From Funiculus sociatus GB2-C1 (lineage in GTDB: Bacteria; Cyanobacteriota; Cyanobacteriia; Cyanobacteriales; FACHB-T130): 64,000 nt of DNA. A model generated the notes under the pieces. It was given only the letters and a program-made list of their open reading frames with translations. It did not search any database and was not told the DNA's origin. Positions 36,100-45,022 of this stretch are shown here, in pieces. The position numbers were made by a program, and so were the translations under genes. Location of the stretch: assembly GCF_039962115.1 (NCBI RefSeq), contig NZ_JAMPKJ010000022.1, positions 24,956-88,955 on the forward strand, given 5' to 3'. The stretch's first letter is position 1. Each line of letters begins with the position of its first letter.

Positions 36100-36242
36100 G
36101 GTACGAAACCCAACATCACATCCGATATTTGTTCAATTTCACTAAGCTCGATCGCATCTCAGCGACGATGAGATGGAAGCACAAAAATCAACATCACATT
36201 AGATATTTGTTCAATTTCATCAAAGGCGATCGCATCTCAACC
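36086..36242. repeat. dispersed repeat plus 52-bp direct repeat downstream of hpsP
   Basis: 36086-36115 is a copy of a GTAGGTTGGGTTGAGG...GAAACCCAAC element, seen again at 36841. It runs into a segment starting CAACATCACAT and ending GATCGCATCTCA (36111-36164), repeated at 36189-36242 with a 78-base period and few differences (GATATTTGTTCAATTTCA is shared). Confidence 0.8.
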
Positions 36243-36776
36243 CAGCAGTTCATCTACCGCCACGCTGAACCCTTGCAAAACAACTTGAGTGCTAACCACC
36301 TCACCAGAAATAAACACAAGTCACTGATTTTTAGTAACTACAATAATCCAACGATTCTCAGGAAACACCAGCCAAACTTCCTCAGCACCAGACTGTAAAT
36401 ATTCTTGAGATTTAGGAATTACATCTTCAGCAATATCTGTAGGCGAAACAATTTTAGCAATTAGCGGGAAACTCTGGGGAAATACAGCAGGTTCGCCAAA
36501 TTGATTAAGTAGTTCTGGTGTCAGATAAGCAACATCAGGAGAACGTCCCTGCTTATTAGTACGACAGGGAGGTGAAATATAGACACTTCCCTCTTGAGTG
36601 CTAGAATGCCTGTAATTTTCCCAGTAAGCAGAGAGTCCAGCTTGAATTCGACCATGAGTTAATGTAATTCCGTTTTTTTCTACTAATTTCCCATCCACCC
36701 ATTCTGTACCATGAGGGGGATTTTGCATCCAGTCTTCTAAAGAAATAATTTTGGAATTAGTTATATAAAATCCCAT
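36237..36776 (-). pseudogene. Uma2-family nuclease, inactivated by an internal stop and a lost catalytic residue
   Basis: The frame from ATG 36776 ends at TGA 36323-36321 after 151 residues (IIVVTKNQ). The same frame continues past it with the normal Uma2 C-terminus (LVFISGEVVSTQVVLQGF, then SVAVDELLG) to TGA at 36239-36237, giving a 179-residue ancestral protein. Uma2 proteins have a PD-(D/E)XK-type fold. SPDVAYL supplies the Asp, but the Glu of the usual VEIVSPTD is Lys here (AKIVSPTD), a GAA-to-AAA change. Uma2 genes are highly multiplied in cyanobacteria; their role is unclear. Confidence 0.8.
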
Positions 36777-36840
36777 TGCTGCCTACTTGCGTTACGAATA
36801 CTTACTATTAATTACCGCTTACTACTGCTCTAAGAAAGTA

Positions 36841-36995
36841 GTAGGTTGGGTTGAGGAACGAAACCCAACATCAACAAGCATTTGTTCGGTTGCGGGATAG
36901 AGTTAACCTAACCTAGAATTATTTTTAACTGTTTTATCAGCGAAACCCAATAAAATCCTCATAAAGTTGGGTTTCGTGGACTCAAACCAACCTAC
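36841..36995. mobile_element. MITE-like element with about 30-bp terminal inverted repeats
   Basis: The left end GTAGGTTGGGTTGAGG...CGAAACCCAAC (36841-36869) is mirrored by the right end GTTGGGTTTCGTGG...AACCAACCTAC (36966-36995). The internal 96 bases are AT-rich and non-coding. Total length 155 bp. A single end occurs at 36086, and a related core (GGAACGAAGCCCAACG) inside the pentapeptide remnant at 37.5 kb. Confidence 0.75.
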
Positions 36996-37021
36996 ACGAT
37001 CTTACATATCTTTGTTAGTTT

Positions 37022-37417
37022 ATGTCCATTGACTCTCTCGAACACTATACCTTTACTCTACAGTCTTTGAAAAACTATACTTTTACTGTAAGTATGTTCT
37101 GCGGGTATGATCAGCAAGGAAATAATTGGAAAGAACCAGAAATTACATCCATGCGTAAGAAAGGTTTAATAATTAAAGAGTATGCCGTAAAAACCGTTTT
37201 CTTTGAAAATATACTTCTTGGCTACATACAGGAATGCTTAGACGGTACTTGGTCTGCACATAGCCCATATAATGCTTTAAGTGTGGGTGATATGGAAATT
37301 TCTGGCTTCATTGATGAGGTTTACGCTGTGCGGTATCTGCATCAAGTGACGAAAGCAAATTATCCAGACGAGATTGGGGACTTTAGTTGTCTTCCTTGGG
37401 AGAAAGAAAACTCCTAG
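37022..37417 (+). CDS. hypothetical protein (131 aa)
   Basis: A soluble 131-residue protein with no signal peptide. It is rich in Tyr and acidic residues and contains two near-copies at the start (EHYTFTLQSLKNYTFTVSMF) and a C-terminal region with VYAVRYLHQVTKANYPDE. Composition is protein-like throughout. I recognise no family. It is surrounded by decayed genes and repeats, so it may be a lineage-specific accessory gene. Confidence 0.6.
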   Translation: MSIDSLEHYTFTLQSLKNYTFTVSMFCGYDQQGNNWKEPEITSMRKKGLIIKEYAVKTVFFENILLGYIQECLDGTWSAHSPYNALSVGDMEISGFIDEVYAVRYLHQVTKANYPDEIGDFSCLPWEKENS

Positions 37418-37467
37418 ATTTAAACCACAATGCTTATCGTTTAACTACTGTTAAGAACAGGGTTATT

Positions 37468-37587
37468 TCATTCTGAATAAGTCTTTGAGTGTGTTAAGAC
37501 TAAAGCCAGCACGTCGTTGGGCTTCGTTCCGCCAGTGAAATCTTTTTCTCCCCCAGCGTACTTTCTGAGCAATTCTTCTCTATCCAT
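37468..37587 (-). pseudogene. N-terminal remnant of a pentapeptide-repeat protein, cut by a repeat
   Basis: An ATG at 37587, with a GAGGTG ribosome binding site upstream, opens a 39-residue frame. It starts MDREELLRKYAGGEKDFTG, the usual lead-in of cyanobacterial pentapeptide-repeat proteins. After FTG the sequence turns into the dispersed GGAACGAAGCCCAACG repeat and the frame soon stops. The pentapeptide array itself is absent. Confidence 0.5.
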
Positions 37588-37778
37588 AACTCGACACCTC
37601 AAGTAATTAATCAACTCAACCATAGCCCAAGGAATATTTGGTCAAACCTACCCACTACGAGGGGATGTGATCGCATCCCCTGCATAAAACGCGATCGCGT
37701 TCTCGTGTCAAAGAGCGATCGCATAAGCTAAAACAAGGTAGTCCCCTCTACAGCTGTTGGTTTTAGTTGGAAACAACA

Positions 37779-39458
37779 ATGCAAACATCCTCTGCTACTC
37801 CCTCCGCTTGGCAACGGCTGAAAAATCGCGAAATTGACTGCGAACAAGCCCTAAAACTCCTGATCGACGAGCAAGGAAGTGTTAACCTAGCTCTACTTGA
37901 CCGAGAAGTGAGTTATCGGTTTTTTAGGGAATTTCAGGATAGAAAAGTTTTGCCCCCAGTGGTTCCGCTGCTACTCTGGCGAAACTGCTACTACCTGGGA
38001 AGCCCGAAAACTGTGTCGTTGGAAGCTATCAAAGAAATAAGCGATCGCACCTTCACCGACATTAAAGTTATCCCAATTGCCGACAAAAGTTATCGCACCT
38101 GGTATCACACTCAAAATCTTAACCCCAACTCCATTTCCTCGGCTCCTCTGGTAAATCCCCTCACCGGAGAACAGGAACAAGAAAACATCAGCGAAACCAC
38201 AGAACTATACCTTTCCAAAGCAGTTGACCAAATTGGGCGGATTAAAACCCTAATTTCCGGCGCATTGCGGAACCGCGCCAGCGACATCCACATGGAACCC
38301 GCGCCAGAAGGCTTAAGAGTCCGTTATCGCATTGATGGCGTACTGCGAGATATTACCACCCTGCCGCTCAATGTTAGCCGCAAGGTAATCGTCGCCCTGA
38401 AAGTCATGTCTGAAATAGACATCGCTGAAAGCCGCCGTCCCCAGGATGGACGAATTGGAGAAAAATACGCTTCTGGGGAAGAATTAGAACTGGGAATGGA
38501 TATGCGGGTCAGTACCCTCCCCTGTGTTGGTGGGGAAAAAGCCGTAATTCGCTTACTCCCGCGCAAAAATCCCTTTTCTAAAATCCAAAACTTAGGCTTC
38601 ACTCCCACAACTCTCGAAACTTACAAAAACTGGTTGGAACAGCCGCAGGGAATGATCATCCTCACAGGCCCCACAGGGAGTGGTAAAACCAGTACGCTGT
38701 ACACCAGTCTGCAATCCGTCGCCAAGGAACACGTCAATGTAGTGACGGTAGAAGACCCGGTGGAGTACATTTTGCCCCGCATCACCCAAACCCAGGTGAA
38801 TGAAGCCGCGGGGATGACTTTTGCTGCTGGTTTACGGGCAATTTTGCGCCAAGATCCGGATATCATCATGGTGGGAGAAGTCCGCGACCATGAAACCGCA
38901 GAGACAGCCGTTAGAGCAGCGCTCACCGGTCACTTAGTTTTTACCACCCTGCACACTAATGATGCTCCTGGTGCTATTCCCAGAATCAAAGATATTGGCC
39001 CAGATCCCGGCTTAATCAGCGATGCTCTCTTGGGAATTGTAGCGCAGCGTTTGGTACGTCGCGTTTGCCCCCACTGTGCGGCACCTTACAAGCCAACTGC
39101 GTCGGATTTGAAGGTTTTGAGTTTGGAGCCAGAACAGGCAAATTCCACCACTTGGCGGAAGGGTAAGGGCTGCGCTCAGTGCTTCAATTCTGGTTATCTG
39201 GGACGAGAAGCAATTGTTGAGTTGCTGGATGTGGATGATACCGTGCGCGAAATTATCTATGACGGTACGATGACGCAGCTGCATCGCTATTTGCGGGAAA
39301 TCAACTTTTTCTCTTTCGGTATGGCAGCTGTACAAAAGGTAACAAATGGGATCACAACGGTTGAGGAAGTGTTGCGAGTATTACCCCGCAGCGCCTTCTC
39401 TCGCCGTAAGTCTCTGGCTGTACGCACGGAACAGTTTACGCCCTTGGGTGTGGGATAG
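37779..39458 (+). CDS. GspE/PilB-family secretion or pilus ATPase
   Basis: I use ATG 37779 (an in-frame TTG lies at 37767), giving 559 residues. The protein has a short N-terminal domain (about 1-130), then the hexameric ATPase core: RASDIHMEP, Walker A GPTGSGKTST, Asp box TVEDPVEYILP, Walker B DIIMVGEVRDHETA, and His box TLHTNDA. A four-cysteine zinc site (CPHC...CAQC) follows. These ATPases power type IV pilus extension or type II secretion. It is shorter than PilB and resembles the second GspE-like protein of cyanobacteria. The last 90 codons are duplicated in tandem downstream. Confidence 0.92.
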   Translation: MQTSSATPSAWQRLKNREIDCEQALKLLIDEQGSVNLALLDREVSYRFFREFQDRKVLPPVVPLLLWRNCYYLGSPKTVSLEAIKEISDRTFTDIKVIPIADKSYRTWYHTQNLNPNSISSAPLVNPLTGEQEQENISETTELYLSKAVDQIGRIKTLISGALRNRASDIHMEPAPEGLRVRYRIDGVLRDITTLPLNVSRKVIVALKVMSEIDIAESRRPQDGRIGEKYASGEELELGMDMRVSTLPCVGGEKAVIRLLPRKNPFSKIQNLGFTPTTLETYKNWLEQPQGMIILTGPTGSGKTSTLYTSLQSVAKEHVNVVTVEDPVEYILPRITQTQVNEAAGMTFAAGLRAILRQDPDIIMVGEVRDHETAETAVRAALTGHLVFTTLHTNDAPGAIPRIKDIGPDPGLISDALLGIVAQRLVRRVCPHCAAPYKPTASDLKVLSLEPEQANSTTWRKGKGCAQCFNSGYLGREAIVELLDVDDTVREIIYDGTMTQLHRYLREINFFSFGMAAVQKVTNGITTVEEVLRVLPRSAFSRRKSLAVRTEQFTPLGVG

Positions 39459-39859
39459 CGATCGCGCTCCTGTTGCGGGAAGGCTAGATAAGCAAAGTTT
39501 TTCTTTGCAGGCTTCAAAGCTTCAACTCTGGTTATCTGGGACGAGAGGCAATTGTTGAGTTGCTGGATGTGGATGATACAGTGCGGGAAATTATCTATGA
39601 CGGTACGATGACACAGCTGCATCGCTATTTGCGGGAAATCAACTTTTTCTCTTTCGGTATGGCAGCTGTACAAAAGGTAACAAATGGGATCACAACGGTT
39701 GAGGAAGTGTTGCGAGTATTACCCCGCAGCGCCTTCTCTCGCCGTAAGTCTCTGGCTGTACGCACGGAACAGTTTACGCCCTTGGGTGTGGGATAAGCGA
39801 TCGCGCTCCTGTTGCGGGAAAGCTAGATAAGCAAAGTTTTTCTTTGCAGACTTCAAAGC
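39183..39859. repeat. 338-bp tandem duplication of the gspE 3' end
   Basis: 39183-39520 (from TTCAATTCTGGTTATCTGG to the sequence after the stop) is repeated at 39521-39859 at an offset of 338, becoming 339 after a 1-base insertion. Only a handful of substitutions separate the copies; one copy ends GGATAG, the other GGATAAG before the same HIP1 site. Confidence 0.95.
39521..39796 (+). pseudogene. duplicated C-terminal fragment of the GspE-like ATPase
   Basis: The second copy reads, from NSGYLGREAIVELLD to FTPLGVG and TAA, the same protein as the last 90 residues of the ATPase. It contains no ATPase motif. A TTG at 39560 could start a 78-residue product. It is best read as a by-product of the tandem duplication. 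Confidence 0.85.
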
Positions 39860-39984
39860 CTGATGTTTCCCCAAAGGTACTATTTAACCCGAACTCACGT
39901 TAGACTATCTGCCCTGTACCCCATTTAAATTGGTATCAGTTGGGTGGAATATAATATCGCGGTTGTTCTGTTTTAGCCACTTTG

Positions 39985-40013
39985 GTAGGGACATGGCATT
40001 GCCATGTCCCTAC
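39985..40013. repeat. 29-base palindromic element
   Basis: GTAGGGACATGGCA (39985-39998) and its exact complement (40000-40013) flank a single T. It lies in the 305-base gap between the duplicated ATPase fragment and the convergent protease gene, where it could also act as a stop hairpin. Nothing else is seen in that gap. Confidence 0.8.
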
Positions 40014-40101
40014 AGATGTATCGCACCCAATCCTTGAATTGCCTTATCCTTCAGAAAACTGGCTAACAACTAATGGGAATTCACCAATTAGCAATTAGCC
40101 A

Positions 40102-41622
40102 TTAACCGCCAATTCCCAAACTTCCCGCCATGCCTGGAGTTAGGGGTAGGAGAGTCGCCACCATCAAGAACAGAGCCAATAACCCCAAAGCGGCTCGTGC
40201 ATCATCGGGTTCAGAAAGCTCATTCATGCTAGGGCGTTCTAAACTTCGCTGCAAGAACAGAATCACAATTCCCCAGTACAGCAGCAAAGGATTCGCCGGA
40301 TTCACTATTGAGATAATCCCCAGCAAAATTAAAGTTGCTACCGTAGCCCGGCGGGCAATTTGCCGTCCGTAGATTGCCTGAACAATTCGCCCCCCGTCGA
40401 GTTGTCCAGCTGGCATCAAGTTAAATGCACTTACCACTAAACCCAACCAACCGATAATCGTCAGCGGGTGGACATCAACCAGGGTTTGCTGGAGAGCGGA
40501 ACCAAGGACGACTCGCGCCAGCGTTCCGACCAAAATAGAACCTTGGAAAAACTGAGATGGCACTTGAAACAGGCTGCCTTCGTGGGAAAGGATTAAACCT
40601 GTGATTAGCATTAACAGGGAAATAATACCACCAGTAGCAGGGCCAGCCAAGGAGATATCAAATAGCACCTGACGATTAGGCAACAGCGATTCAAAGCGGG
40701 TAATGGCTCCAAAAGCGCCAATTTGGCCGGATGGGATGAAAAAAGGCAGACTCAGACGGATTTTGTGACGACGTGCTAGTAACCAGTGACCGATTTCGTG
40801 AGCGATTAAAACTGTCCAAATACCCGCGCTGATGGGTAGAACTTCTTTATATCGGCTCAGGTTGTTGAAGAAATCGAAACCAAGGAAAAGCCCTGCTGTT
40901 TCTAAACTGCTGGCAATTGTGGCTATGAACAGAACACCTGCAAGAAGCTTCTGAGTTAAGGTTGCCTTTTGGGGATCATTGCTGCTGGGGAGAACAATGA
41001 CAACTGGCTTCTCTTCTGGATTTTCTACTAAAAATAGCCGATAGCGATCGCCTAATCTCTCTTCCAAATTGGCAGTCAACCGGGAATGTACTGCGTCAGG
41101 TTCACCCCGCAGATTCCCCCGAAAAATCGCACCCTCTTGATAGGAAATGGTTTCAGTAGCAAAGAATGTATCAATCCCAAAAATTCCTTGAATGCTTTTC
41201 AAGTCGTCGTCTGGGATGGGAACTACCTCAGAAGTGACGCGATTTAGTCCATCTGTAGGTGTCTGCGGCGTTTCGATGTCTTCCTCAGACTTATTTTCTG
41301 TAGGGTTCGATTCCTGGATCATCTTCACGACTTGCTCCCGCAGGATAGCATCCTGACCAGCGGCACGCAGTTTCTTGCCGATGAAGATATACAACCCAGC
41401 TGAGGCTACCAACATAAATAAGATGCCGACTAGGTTGATATAAATCCCGGCGGCGAACAACCCAAAGAACAACAGCCAGGGAGCCATCAACACGACTGAC
41501 TGCAACCAGGCATATATTCCTAATTTGCCGAAGGGCTTGGCTCGATAGAAGCCCCAACCCAGGATGCCGAAAGCCACCAGCGCAATTAAACTTGTTGTAG
41601 CAGTCTCCGATCCAGTAAACAT
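40102..41622 (-). CDS. EGY1-like site-2 membrane metalloprotease (M50)
   Basis: The 506-residue protein has N-terminal membrane helices, a soluble region with EGAIFRGNLRGEPD (the GNLR motif of plant EGY proteases), and a C-terminal M50 domain. The zinc motif HEIGHW and the second ligand motif PAGQLDGGRIVQA are intact. Site-2 proteases cut substrates within the membrane; the EGY branch functions in plastid development and thylakoid biogenesis in plants. The cyanobacterial substrate is not known. It is convergent with the GspE-like gene. Confidence 0.92.
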   Translation of the reverse strand: MFTGSETATTSLIALVAFGILGWGFYRAKPFGKLGIYAWLQSVVLMAPWLLFFGLFAAGIYINLVGILFMLVASAGLYIFIGKKLRAAGQDAILREQVVKMIQESNPTENKSEEDIETPQTPTDGLNRVTSEVVPIPDDDLKSIQGIFGIDTFFATETISYQEGAIFRGNLRGEPDAVHSRLTANLEERLGDRYRLFLVENPEEKPVVIVLPSSNDPQKATLTQKLLAGVLFIATIASSLETAGLFLGFDFFNNLSRYKEVLPISAGIWTVLIAHEIGHWLLARRHKIRLSLPFFIPSGQIGAFGAITRFESLLPNRQVLFDISLAGPATGGIISLLMLITGLILSHEGSLFQVPSQFFQGSILVGTLARVVLGSALQQTLVDVHPLTIIGWLGLVVSAFNLMPAGQLDGGRIVQAIYGRQIARRATVATLILLGIISIVNPANPLLLYWGIVILFLQRSLERPSMNELSEPDDARAALGLLALFLMVATLLPLTPGMAGSLGIGG

Positions 41623-41776
41623 TTTTTATAAAACCGTGCAGCTAGTAGAGCTAATAAGTCTACTCTAACTGAGTGCGATACCGTTGCAGGTAATGCGATC
41701 GCTGTGAGATCCTAGAAGTTTTGCTTATGCCAAGATTCACGTCAGTTTTACTAATCGTGTAGCAACCAGCCAACTT

Positions 41777-42697
41777 CTACTCTGGCTTTTGGTAACTCGA
41801 AACAGCGGTTCTGAGATTCCCGTGATGTTCCGCAAGCAAGCTCGCGCTTTGTTCCCTTTCTAACCCTGTCCAGTGCATCAGTAGCGCTAACTTGACAGAT
41901 CGCCCACTTTGCTCTAACAAATAACTAGCATCTTCCCGATTTAAATCCGTGAGGTCTTGCAACATTCTTAAGGCGCGATCGCGCAGTTTTTTATTGGTGA
42001 CGGCGACATCTACCATGCGATTGCCGTAAACTTTACCCAACTGCACCATCACGCCTGTGGAGATGATGTTTAAAGCCATTTTCGTCACGGTTCCAGCTTT
42101 GAGGCGTGTCGAACCTGCTAGCACTTCTGGCCCCACTATCAGGCGAATATCTAAATCTGCCTCAATGCTGACTTGTTCAGCGGGGACACAGGCGATCAAA
42201 ATTGTAGTCGCTCCCCGCCCGCGTGCTGCTTGAATCGCACCGTGGACAAAAGGAGTCGTTCCCCCCGCGCTAATTCCCACGACGACATCGAGATTGGTGA
42301 TATGGCGTTGCGCGATCGCATTCGCTCCATCTTCATCTTTGTCTTCCAAATCTTCAGAGCTACGAATTAAAGCCCCCGCACCACCAGCAATAATCCCTTG
42401 TACCAAATCTGGCGGCGTACAAAAGGTGGGCGGACACTCTGCTGCATCCAACACGCCTAAACGTCCACTCGTCCCAGCACCGATATAAAAAAGCCGTCCC
42501 CCTTGACTTAAGGCACTAGCTGTAGTGTCTATTGCTTGGGCTAGTTCAGTTCTGGCGGATGCGATCGCCACCAGTGTTTGAGCATCCTCGCGATTGAACA
42601 AATCTACCAATTCCAAAGAACTCAGCTGATCTAAGTTCTGACTATTGGGGTTAATTTGCTCTGTTAAAAGATGCCCCCGCTCCTCCAGATTTTTCAT
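41777..42697 (-). CDS. murQ: N-acetylmuramic acid 6-phosphate etherase
   Basis: I use the ATG at 42697 (MKNLEERGHLLTEQ); the frame opens two codons earlier. The 306-residue SIS-fold protein has the signature YIGAGTSGRLGVLDAAECPPTF, IAGGAGALIRSSEDLEDKDEDG and VGISAGGTTPFV. MurQ cleaves the lactyl ether of MurNAc-6-phosphate, recycling cell wall sugar to GlcNAc-6-phosphate. It begins 13 bases after the DUF3110 gene stop, suggesting cotranscription, although the link is not obvious. Confidence 0.95.
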   Translation of the reverse strand: MKNLEERGHLLTEQINPNSQNLDQLSSLELVDLFNREDAQTLVAIASARTELAQAIDTTASALSQGGRLFYIGAGTSGRLGVLDAAECPPTFCTPPDLVQGIIAGGAGALIRSSEDLEDKDEDGANAIAQRHITNLDVVVGISAGGTTPFVHGAIQAARGRGATTILIACVPAEQVSIEADLDIRLIVGPEVLAGSTRLKAGTVTKMALNIISTGVMVQLGKVYGNRMVDVAVTNKKLRDRALRMLQDLTDLNREDASYLLEQSGRSVKLALLMHWTGLEREQSASLLAEHHGNLRTAVSSYQKPE

Positions 42698-42709
42698 CCT
42701 CAATCCTTA

Positions 42710-43090
42710 TTACAACAGTCCTTCTAATTGACGACGAATTTTGTCTAAATCCGAAAGCTCCGGTTCAGGAGCATCTGGTTCCCAATCGGTTTTGGAAAGG
42801 TTATTTTCCGGTGGAGCTAAAAAAAGACGTTCTACATCGTCTTCGGGAACAAATCCTTCCGGAATCAACTTCCAGTCGTAATCTAAGTCTTGACAAATTT
42901 CCTCAATTTCCTCTGATTCCATTGGCTCCACACTGGGAGTGGCAAAATCTTGAGCTTCTAGTAGCAGAGCATAGCGAATAGCATCATCTTCTGCTTCAAA
43001 CAGTAAGAGCAAGTTGCGATCGCCAATTCGCAGCGAGTGCATCCCCTCGTTTTCTGTCCCGGTATTAAATATTAATACGTATCCGCGCAT
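42710..43090 (-). CDS. DUF3110 family protein
   Basis: The 126-residue acidic protein opens with MRGYVLIFNTGTENEGMHSL and has LLLLFEAEDDAIRYALLLEAQDF, the DUF3110 pattern found in cyanobacteria and plastids, followed by a long acidic C-terminal tail. No membrane helix or signal peptide. Function unknown. It is directly upstream of murQ on the same strand. Confidence 0.85.
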   Translation of the reverse strand: MRGYVLIFNTGTENEGMHSLRIGDRNLLLLFEAEDDAIRYALLLEAQDFATPSVEPMESEEIEEICQDLDYDWKLIPEGFVPEDDVERLFLAPPENNLSKTDWEPDAPEPELSDLDKIRRQLEGLL

Positions 43091-43186
43091 AGTACCGCCA
43101 TAATTCTTTTATCTATCTTTCTTTAATTTAGGATATCTGGCAACTTATTCAATTTCCTAACTTCTGTAAAGACATATACACCATCT

Positions 43187-43894
43187 CTACACTAATCTTC
43201 CATATCGTGCTGTCATCGGTTGGGCTGGATTTTCTTGATTGTAAGCCCAAGCCCACATCTGATCGCCTAGCGAGAAGTGCCACCACTCATTAGGATGACG
43301 GCGAAATCCAGCTTGACACATCACAGAGTTCAACAACTGCCGATAAATATGATACTGCTGTTGGGCGGCATCAGTGCTATCGGCATAATAATCTGGATAC
43401 GACGCGGGAGATATTTCATCAATCTGGGTTCCCATGTTAACAGTCTGCCCAGTGCTGTCTACTAACGTCACATCAACCGCAGCACCAGTGCTATGAGGCG
43501 GTGGTGTTGCTGGGTTCAAGTTGGGGAATGCCCAAAATTGATAAACTTGTTCCCAAATCTCTTGACGCTGTGCTTCCGTTAACTCAGTTAAATTTAACTT
43601 CCGCGCCTGAACAACTTCAGCAAAGGTGTAATCTACCATAAATTGCTGGACTTCCACCGGGCGATAAGCGTCAAAAATTTTGATTTGCCAACCCTGATGT
43701 ACTTGTTGCAGGAGAGTTTGGGCTACCTTTAAGCTATCTAGAACGCTTTGGCGGAGATAATATGGCGAAAGCGCTCCATAACTAGCACCCAACTTTTGAT
43801 AAGGATGAGGAGATTCTACCGCAAATTGCTCCAAAGGAATTGCAGCGATCGCTTCCCCACACTCTACAATTGCAATCTCCTGATAAGCTTTCAT
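43187..43894 (-). CDS. D-alanyl-D-alanine dipeptidase-like M15 peptidase (VanX/DdpX family)
   Basis: I choose the ATG at 43894, with an AGAGGA ribosome binding site in front; the frame is open to 43960 without conserved sequence. The 235-residue protein has the M15 zinc motif SxHxxGxAxD (PHSTGAAVDV), the third ligand and catalytic Glu in NEWWHF, and FDAYRPVEVQQF. It splits D-Ala-D-Ala from cell wall turnover. Antibiotic resistance is unlikely, since no VanA/VanH partners are present. It lies upstream of the DUF3110-murQ pair on the same strand, which together suggest a cell wall recycling neighbourhood. Confidence 0.88.
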   Translation of the reverse strand: MKAYQEIAIVECGEAIAAIPLEQFAVESPHPYQKLGASYGALSPYYLRQSVLDSLKVAQTLLQQVHQGWQIKIFDAYRPVEVQQFMVDYTFAEVVQARKLNLTELTEAQRQEIWEQVYQFWAFPNLNPATPPPHSTGAAVDVTLVDSTGQTVNMGTQIDEISPASYPDYYADSTDAAQQQYHIYRQLLNSVMCQAGFRRHPNEWWHFSLGDQMWAWAYNQENPAQPMTARYGRLV

Positions 43895-43991
43895 GCTCCG
43901 TTTCCTCTGGCTGACATCATTTCTATTCTGGTCTGTAATAAATACACTTAATATAGCCATCCTATTTTAGTTGTGAACCGATAGCCCTTCA

Positions 43992-44022
43992 GATACCGGA
44001 CTTCTCCAAGAAGTCCAGTATC
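43992..44022. repeat. short hairpin repeat
   Basis: GATACCGGACTTCT (43992-44005) and AGAAGTCCAGTATC (44009-44022) form a 14-bp stem with one mismatch. It sits between the truncated secreted protein and the M15 peptidase gene. The stem is not followed by a T-run. Confidence 0.65.
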
Positions 44023-44099
44023 TCGACTTCTGGAATTATTTAGGACTGCTATACTTTTTATTTTATTTGTATTGGATGCTATTAATAAATTAATATAGT

Positions 44100-44297
44100 T
44101 CACTTAAGAATATTTGTAAGTTGGTTTAAACTTTGTGAAGCTTGGGAAACAGTCATGCCAATTCGGACTGCTCCGATCCCTCTAATAACTACTTTTGATT
44201 GGTTTGTTAGTGCTGCTTGCACTAGAGTAGCCGACATTACAGAAGAAACTGCAAGTATGCTAATGCAGAAAGTCAAAAATTTATTATTGTTAGACAT
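44100..44297 (-). pseudogene. truncated exported protein
   Basis: The 65-residue frame has a signal peptide (MSNNNKFLTFCISILAVSSV, cleavage near VQA) and the conserved lead of a cyanobacterial exported family (GIGAVRIGMTVSQAS), which normally continues for another 80 or more residues. Here it stops soon after SQSLNQL. The following DNA does not look like the missing part. It may be a remnant, or a natural short version; I favour a remnant. Confidence 0.5.
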
Positions 44298-44730
44298 GGC
44301 TAATATTTTTAAGTAATTCTGGGTTTTGCTTAAATGTATCTACCAATTAAGAAGGTGCAATTCCAGATTTTAGTTTTCTTTTCAAAAATTTTTATATAGG
44401 GTCAAACGATAGTGAAACCAAATAAACTTTTCTGAGAACTTGGTTTGTTATCATCAAGTTTAACCTACGTTTTTTTACATTTTTAAGTGTTGGTATTTAT
44501 AGATAACAGGATAATTTTGATTAGCCATATAGTTAATTTTTCGATACTTTAATGGACTGCGATTTGAATATAAAATCTATCAAAATGCGTAAAAAAGTAT
44601 ACCAATAGTTAGATTACAGGAACAATAATAAATGATGATATTGAGGACAGGATCGAGAGTTTACTAGATAGAGTAATTCGGGTGAGCGATCGCGATCGCT
44701 CACCATCACGCATAATCTCAATGACATAAT
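44298..44730. other. AT-rich gap with a 24-base HIP1 palindrome
   Basis: No protein-like frame is seen. At 44681-44704 GGTGAGCGATCG is followed by its exact complement, two overlapping HIP1 sites in one 24-base palindrome. This lies 26 bases past the yidD stop and could serve as its end hairpin. Confidence 0.6.
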
Positions 44731-44964
44731 TTAATCTTTAGTTGTTTCGGGCGCAGGTGGCACCGGATCGTAACCGCCGGGGTAGAACGGATGACAGCGC
44801 AAGATGCGGCGAATCGCAAGCCAACCGCCGCGCCATACTCCAAATCTCTCTACCGCCTCTATTGCGTACTTAGAACAAGTCGGCTGAAACCTACAAACTG
44901 GAGGAAACAGCGGAGAAATCAAAACCCGGTATCCTTTAATTAGCCAAATCAGTAATATTTTCAT
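44731..44964 (-). CDS. yidD: membrane protein insertion efficiency factor YidD
   Basis: The 77-residue protein matches the family: amphipathic membrane-binding start ([19 protein letters not shown]), [14 protein letters not shown], and [12 protein letters not shown]. YidD is bound to the inner membrane face and aids insertion with YidC. YidC is not nearby, so the gene is separated from the usual rnpA-yidD-yidC context. The yidD start and the phytol-kinase-like start are divergent, 58 bases apart. Confidence 0.95.
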   Translation of the reverse strand: MKILLIWLIKGYRVLISPLFPPVCRFQPTCSKYAIEAVERFGVWRGGWLAIRRILRCHPFYPGGYDPVPPAPETTKD

Positions 44965-45022
44965 TCTGGCACCTTAATCTAATAGATTGGTAATAGAGCT
45001 TTTTCCCCTTTGAATAAAGTCT

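Noticed and set aside
36111..36242. Two direct repeats that might be a short CRISPR array
   Set aside because: Only two copies, about 52 bp each, with spacing and sequence unlike CRISPR, and no cas genes.
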